Shown in pieces: positions 14,997 to 18,209 of a stretch of 18,209 bases of DNA. The stretch is from the NCBI GenBank assembly GCA_038254525.1, contig JBBSGC010000029.1, forward strand, positions 1-18,209. Direction: 5' to 3'. Below the pieces are notes generated by a model that made no database searches, had not been told where the DNA came from, and was given only the letters and a program-made list of their open reading frames with translations. Source of the stretch: JBBSGC01 sp038254525. Its GTDB lineage: Bacteria; Actinomycetota; Actinomycetes; Propionibacteriales; Nocardioidaceae. Positions within the stretch are counted from its first letter, which is position 1; each line of letters starts with the position of its first letter. The position numbers were made by a program, and so were the translations under genes.

Positions 14997-15824
14997 ATGA
15001 CCATCTGGATCTGCAGCACCTGCGGTGCCGAGCACCCCGACTCCGCGGCGCCACCGGCGCAGTGCGCCATCTGCGTCGACGAGCGCCAGTACGTCCCGGC
15101 CACCGGGCAGGAATGGGCGACTTCCGAGCGGCTTCGAGACGCCGGCACCCGCATCGTCGTCGAGGAGCTCGAGCCCGGCGTGCACGGCTTGAGCGCTGTG
15201 CCTGAGGTTGGCATCGGCCAGCGTGGGCTGCTGGTGCACACCTCCGCTGGAAACCTGCTGTGGGAGCCACCGCCCTACCTGGACGACGAGACGATTGCCG
15301 CCGTGCGTCGGCTCGGGGGCGTACACGCCATCTCCTCAAGCCACCCGCATCTCGTCGGGGCGTCGGTGTCGTGGAGCCACGCCTTCGACGGCGCACCCAT
15401 CTGGTGGGCGGAGGCGGACCGGCGGTGGGTCCAGCGCCTCGACCCTGCCATCAGGTTCTGGTCGGGCGAGGTCGAGCCGCTGCCCGGTGTCCGGCTGGTG
15501 CAGTGCGGCGGCCACTTCGCCGGCAGCGGCGTCGCGCACTGGGCAGCGGGCGCCGACGGACGCGGGGTGCTGCTGGCCGGCGACACCATTGCCATCGGCG
15601 CGGACCGGGCTTCGGTCTCCTTCATGCGGTCCTACGTCAACCTGCTGCCGCTTCCGGAACGAACCGTCCGCCGGATCGTCGACGCGGCGGCGGCTCACTC
15701 GTACGACCGGATGTACGGGGCGTTCCGGCTGATCGACGCGGGCGCGAGCGAGGTGGTGACCCGCTCGGCTGAGCGGTTCATCGGGTGGATGCGGGACGAG
15801 ATCCGCGACCCGGATGAGGCGTAA
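14997..15824 (+). CDS. Zinc-ribbon plus metallo-beta-lactamase-fold hydrolase
   Basis: A 275-residue protein. The N-terminal zinc ribbon has two C-x2-C pairs (C6/C9 and C23/C26), followed by a metallo-beta-lactamase-like domain from about residue 52. In place of the usual HxHxDH motif it has S-H116-P-H118 and then W-S-H128. G-G-H173-F-A-G-S and G-D196 supply the later metal positions. Related actinobacterial proteins carry a similar S-H-P-H version, as I recall, so it is a subfamily trait and not damage. The substrate is unknown; the ribbon suggests nucleic-acid or protein contact. The C-terminus ends W-M-R-D-E-I-R-D-P-D-E-A, which recurs at 16918-16950. The gene lies 12 bp after the S41 gene and converges on the peroxidase gene. 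Confidence 0.88.
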   Translation: MTIWICSTCGAEHPDSAAPPAQCAICVDERQYVPATGQEWATSERLRDAGTRIVVEELEPGVHGLSAVPEVGIGQRGLLVHTSAGNLLWEPPPYLDDETIAAVRRLGGVHAISSSHPHLVGASVSWSHAFDGAPIWWAEADRRWVQRLDPAIRFWSGEVEPLPGVRLVQCGGHFAGSGVAHWAAGADGRGVLLAGDTIAIGADRASVSFMRSYVNLLPLPERTVRRIVDAAAAHSYDRMYGAFRLIDAGASEVVTRSAERFIGWMRDEIRDPDEA

Positions 15825-15827
15825 GAA

Positions 15828-15850
15828 CGCAGCGGCCGTCGCCGCATGCG
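15828..15850 (+). terminator. Terminator-like hairpin after the metallo-hydrolase gene
   Basis: CGCA-GCGGC (15828-15836) pairs with GCCGC-(A)-TGCG (15841-15850) around the loop CGTC, giving nine base pairs with one bulged A, starting 3 nt after the stop. There is no T-run, as is common in high-GC actinobacteria. It could serve both convergent genes. Confidence 0.5.
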
Positions 15851-15878
15851 GTTCACTGGGACAACCTTCGGCGAGGCG

Positions 15879-15911
15879 GGGTGAAACCAGGTTGGCCGGC
15901 GAGTCTCACCC
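15879..15911. other. Inverted repeat at the 3' end of the peroxidase gene
   Basis: GGGTGA (15879-15884) and TCACCC (15906-15911) are perfect inverted copies separated by 21 bp. The right arm covers the peroxidase stop codon. It may add to termination between the convergent genes, but the loop is long and the arms are short. Confidence 0.25.
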
Positions 15912-16820
15912 AGCGTCTTCGGTGGCGAACGCGGCCAGCGCCTCGACTGACGGGACGACGTAGTAGGCACCGGTGAGCGGGACCAGGTAGCGCGTGAGCG
16001 CGCAGCGGACCCCGTCGCCGATGCCGGCCATGCGTCGCAGCATCTCGGTCATGCGCCACTGGTCGTGACTGAAGCCGACGAAGACGGTGCCATGGTCGGT
16101 GACTCCGCCATACGCCACGTTACGGCGGAAAATGTCGAGCTCCTCGCCGTTGACCTCGATGACGGTGCGGGCCACGTGCGCGTCGGGGGGCATGTCCTGT
16201 TCGGACAGCTCGGTGCTGTCGGCCTTCCTGCGGCCCATCGCGCGTTCTTGAGTGGCGGTTGGTTCCTGTTCCCACCGACCGGTTTCGTGCCGCCATAGCT
16301 GGACAAGCACGATGCTGCTACCGGCGCCACGCCTGTCCTGGGGTGTCGCCACCACCGCGGGCGCCTCAAGCAGGGAGGGGTTCTCGGTGCCGTCGATGAA
16401 ACCGGTGAGGTCACGGTCGTGGCGGTAGAGCCACCCGGTGACCTCATGCTGCAGAGCTGCCACTGCGCCGAGTCGGTCGATGGCAGTTCTGCCGCTGTCG
16501 AAGGTGGCTGTGCGGCTGCCACCGGAGATCCACAGCCAGAGGTCGTGCTGCGTGGCCGGCATCGTGAACCCGTCAGGACCGACCAGGTCGACTTGCCAGT
16601 CGCTGGCTCTCTCAGGAACGTCGTCGAGGGCGGCGACCGACTGCCACAACGATGGGCGCACGCCGACGACCACGTTCACGCCGGCCGTCGTCGACAGCTC
16701 CGCTACCAGCTCGGCCGCCGCGGTGATGCTTTGAGCCGGGTCCGCGGTCGCACGTACGTCGAAGTCCAGGTAGCAGTGGTCGCTTGTCCCCAGAGCGAAG
16801 ATGCCCGGCTGCGTTCGCAC
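15906..16820 (-). CDS. DyP-type peroxidase
   Basis: A 304-residue heme peroxidase of the dye-decolourising family. The signature G-F-I-D-G-T-E-N-P is at 140-148 with distal Asp143. The proximal heme ligand is H215 in D-A-H-V-A-R, and the distal Arg is in I-F-R-R-N at 230-234. The C-terminal half keeps F-V-G-F-S near 247-251 and P-L-T-G-A-Y-Y near 281-287. No Tat or Sec signal is present and no encapsulin gene is adjacent, so it is likely cytosolic and of the YfeX-like group. It would use hydrogen peroxide to oxidise an unknown substrate. The GTG start was chosen because CAGGAT lies 6 nt upstream (also readable as AGGA, spacing 8). It converges on the metallo-hydrolase gene. Confidence 0.93.
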   Translation of the reverse strand: MRTQPGIFALGTSDHCYLDFDVRATADPAQSITAAAELVAELSTTAGVNVVVGVRPSLWQSVAALDDVPERASDWQVDLVGPDGFTMPATQHDLWLWISGGSRTATFDSGRTAIDRLGAVAALQHEVTGWLYRHDRDLTGFIDGTENPSLLEAPAVVATPQDRRGAGSSIVLVQLWRHETGRWEQEPTATQERAMGRRKADSTELSEQDMPPDAHVARTVIEVNGEELDIFRRNVAYGGVTDHGTVFVGFSHDQWRMTEMLRRMAGIGDGVRCALTRYLVPLTGAYYVVPSVEALAAFATEDAG

Positions 16821-16826
16821 CGGGTC

Positions 16827-16832
16827 ATCCTG
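16827..16832 (-). promoter_or_regulatory. Putative -10 element (or Shine-Dalgarno) of the peroxidase gene
   Basis: CAGGAT on the minus strand ends 6 nt before the GTG at 16820, the same hexamer and spacing as at the SRPBCC gene. It may instead be a ribosome-binding site. Confidence 0.35.
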
Positions 16833-16860
16833 TCAGTCCACAAGTGTCGTGCCATCTGGG

Positions 16861-16956
16861 AGGCGCTCAGCCGGTAGGGAGCTGAAGGACCTCCACGGCG
16901 GGCCCGCCGGCGTCGATTGGATGCGCGACGAGATCCGGGACCCCGACGAGCAATAG
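16861..16956 (+). pseudogene. Remnant resembling the C-terminus of the metallo-hydrolase
   Basis: Read from 16861 to the TAG at 16954-16956, this frame ends V-D-W-M-R-D-E-I-R-D-P-D-E-Q. The metallo-hydrolase gene 1.1 kb upstream ends I-G-W-M-R-D-E-I-R-D-P-D-E-A, so eleven residues in a row are identical. Across those codons I count four base differences, all synonymous third positions, which suggests two paralogous ends that diverged under selection, not a fresh copy. A weaker R-S-A-x-R match lies further up. No start codon or metal motifs are present, so I read it as the stump of a lost paralogue. A short inverted repeat follows at 16961. Confidence 0.45.
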
Positions 16957-16960
16957 CGAT

Positions 16961-16972
16961 GCCGCAAGCGGC
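16961..16972 (+). terminator. Short hairpin after the metallo-hydrolase-like remnant
   Basis: GCCGC and GCGGC form a five-base-pair inverted repeat with only AA between them (four pairs with a 4-nt loop in practice), 4 nt after the remnant's stop. It is weak and has no T-run. It echoes the hairpin that follows the intact metallo-hydrolase gene. Confidence 0.25.
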
Positions 16973-16995
16973 GATCGGTGTTGTTGACTGGGGGC

Positions 16996-17124
16996 ATGAG
17001 CAACACCGGCCCGTCGTCGCCGGAGCGGCAGGCGGCCGCGCCGACACCCCCGGCAGCCACGAGCGCGCTGGTCGCCGCAGGTGAGGACCACGACTGTCCG
17101 CTGACTTTCCGCGTCATCTCCTGA
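16996..17124 (+). CDS. Possible 42-residue ORF coupled to the HNH gene
   Basis: An ATG-started frame encodes 42 residues, starting M-S-N-T-G-P-S-S-P and ending C-P-L-T-F-R-V-I-S. About 85% of its third codon positions are G or C, like the real genes here. Its TGA overlaps the ATG of the HNH gene by one base (TGATG), the usual geometry for stop-restart coupling, and the HNH gene lacks its own Shine-Dalgarno sequence. The first half is Ala/Pro/Ser-rich and probably disordered. Only a G-run directly before the ATG hints at ribosome binding. No family is recognised. It may be a real small protein, a leader peptide or chance. Confidence 0.42.
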   Translation: MSNTGPSSPERQAAAPTPPAATSALVAAGEDHDCPLTFRVIS

Positions 17125-18008
17125 TGGAGGTGGCAGCCGAGCTCGACCTGCGGCAACGGATCTTCGACGCGCTGGCCCGGGTCGTCGCCGACAGCGGTGC
17201 CGTCACCCGCGAGCAGCTCAGCGCCTTCCCCGTCGACGGTCGCCCCCGGCGCCTGATCGACCAGTCCCGTGGCATCTGGAACCCACGCGAGCTGGCCGCA
17301 ACCCTTTCAGTGGTCTCGTCACCGGACGGTCCCTACGCCGACACCGAGCTCGACGGCGGACTCTTCCGCTACGACTACCGTGCCGGCTCGACGAGTGGCG
17401 ACAACACCAAGCTGCGGCGCGCCCACGACCTGGAGCTGCCGATCATCTTGCTGCTCAAGATCGACAGCGGGGTCTACGCCCCGGTGTTCCCGGTCTACGT
17501 CGCCGGTGACGACGTGGCGAGGCGCCAGTTCACGCTGGCGATCGACGAGAGCCTGCGGTTCCTCGTGCACGCCGGCCAGGACTCGTTGGCCGAGCGGCGT
17601 TACGCCGAGCGGATCGCGCGCCACCGGCTGCACCAGGCGGAGTTCCGCGGTCGGGTGCTGCGCGCCTACGACACGCGCTGCGCGGTGTGCACGCTCAAGC
17701 ACGGCCGGTTGCTCGACGCGGCGCACATCATTGGCGACCGGGAGGCCGGCGGCGAGCCCGTGGTGCCCAACGGGCTGAGCCTGTGCAAGATCCACCACGC
17801 CGCCTTCGACATCAACCTGCTCGGCGTCTCCCCCGACTACGAGGTACGCATCGACCGTGCGCTGCTTGCGGAGACCGACGGGCCGATGTTGCTGCACGGC
17901 CTGCAGGAGATGCACGGTCGGTTGCTGGTGCTGCCGGGTCGGCGTCAGGACCGACCGGACCGAGATCGGCTGGCGCAGCGCTGGGCCACGTTCGGCGAGA
18001 CAGGCTGA
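17124..18008 (+). CDS. HNH endonuclease with an N-terminal sensor-like domain
   Basis: A 294-residue predicted nuclease. The C-terminal HNH domain (about 180-232) has C186-x2-C189, then A-A-H201-I-I, N216 in P-N-G-L-S-L, C221, and H224-H225-A-A-F-D. This gives the ββα-metal active site H201/N216/H225, with cysteines that may hold a structural zinc. Residues about 45-145 form a second conserved domain: R-G-I-W-N-P-R-E-L near 49-57, G-L-F-R-Y-D-Y-R near 79-86, and L-P-I-I-L-L with V-Y-A-P-V-F-P-V-Y-V at 117-126. This two-part layout is common in actinobacteria and recalls modification-dependent (McrA-like) restriction enzymes, but the ligand of the N-terminal domain is not known to me. No methylase or phosphorothioation genes are visible. 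The start overlaps a 42-residue ORF by TGATG. Confidence 0.88.
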   Translation: MEVAAELDLRQRIFDALARVVADSGAVTREQLSAFPVDGRPRRLIDQSRGIWNPRELAATLSVVSSPDGPYADTELDGGLFRYDYRAGSTSGDNTKLRRAHDLELPIILLLKIDSGVYAPVFPVYVAGDDVARRQFTLAIDESLRFLVHAGQDSLAERRYAERIARHRLHQAEFRGRVLRAYDTRCAVCTLKHGRLLDAAHIIGDREAGGEPVVPNGLSLCKIHHAAFDINLLGVSPDYEVRIDRALLAETDGPMLLHGLQEMHGRLLVLPGRRQDRPDRDRLAQRWATFGETG

Positions 18009-18035
18009 GCCCTGGACGCCGTCGCTGAACAGTAG

Positions 18036-18209
18036 TCACGGGCCGGCGACGAACTCGAGCATGGTGACCCGCGACCTCAGTCGCTGGTCTGGAGTCACCA
18101 GCACATCGCGAAGTCGCTCGGGCACGGCCACCTGAGCTGAGCAGTCGCTCGAGCAATCGACCGGCCGGACCCGCGGGATCAACGTCAGCGGCACGCAGGT
18201 TGACCCTGC
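18036..18209 (-). CDS. Possible 3' end of a minus-strand gene running off the window
   Basis: From the right edge a minus-strand frame stays open for 57 codons to a TGA at 18036-18038. It contains V-A-V-P-E-R-L-R-D-V-L and ends V-T-M-L-E-F-V-A-G-P. About 81% of its third positions are G or C, in line with real genes, and it fills the space after the HNH gene with a 27-bp convergent gap. No family is recognised and the start is outside the window, so this could be a chance open frame. Confidence 0.4.
   Translation of the reverse strand, partial: AGSTCVPLTLIPRVRPVDCSSDCSAQVAVPERLRDVLVTPDQRLRSRVTMLEFVAGP

Noticed and set aside
13899..15326. A 475-codon open frame on the minus strand
   Set aside because: It is antisense to the S41 peptidase and the start of the metallo-hydrolase gene, both with clear motifs; the product is low-complexity and unrecognisable.

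Overview
The window comes from a high-GC actinobacterium. Third codon positions are almost all G or C, many genes start with GTG, and several gene types are typical of Actinomycetota: a three-domain YbjN/CesT-like (TY-Chap) protein, a HAD-GH65 pair laid out like Rv3400-Rv3401 of Mycobacterium tuberculosis (comparison from memory), and an actinobacterial PepN. It looks like ordinary, densely packed chromosome. I see no tRNA, rRNA, CRISPR array, insertion sequence or prophage.

Layout, left to right. A 28-bp tandem repeat sits at the left edge. A plus-strand CYTH-CHAD (polyphosphate-type) gene follows and converges on a minus-strand group: DUF72, a small membrane protein and an SRPBCC protein. 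The SRPBCC gene starts 30 bp from, and divergent to, sthA (soluble transhydrogenase). Then comes a tightly packed plus-strand operon: a beta-phosphoglucomutase-like HAD, a GH65 glycoside phosphorylase-like enzyme (GTGA overlap) and an isocitrate lyase/PEP mutase-family enzyme (ATGA overlap). The first two fit together: phosphorolysis of an alpha-glucosyl disaccharide would give beta-glucose-1-phosphate, and the HAD would convert it to glucose-6-phosphate. pepN (M1 aminopeptidase) follows, but it carries an in-frame TGA at codon 341, where the family would have Trp. pepN converges on a polysaccharide deacetylase gene that lies downstream of the TY-Chap gene on the minus strand. Divergent from TY-Chap are an S41 (tail-protease-like) peptidase and a zinc-ribbon plus metallo-beta-lactamase-fold gene. 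The latter converges on a DyP-type peroxidase. At the right end are a fragment resembling the C-terminus of the metallo-hydrolase, a possible 42-residue ORF coupled to an HNH endonuclease gene, and the 3' end of an unidentified minus-strand reading frame.

The strongest cross-cutting signal is regulatory. Eight starts have a hexamer of form (C/T)ANNNT ending exactly 6 nt before an ATG or GTG, which is the geometry of a leaderless actinobacterial promoter. Genes without it are translationally coupled, have a clear Shine-Dalgarno sequence, or (the HAD gene) have the hexamer at 8 nt. Other points worth a look are the pepN nonsense codon, a QLGLF (sliding-clamp-type) peptide at the C-terminus of the TY-Chap protein, the repeated C-terminal fragment of the metallo-hydrolase, and the HNH gene with its leader ORF. 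I did not find a clear, wholly new multi-gene system.
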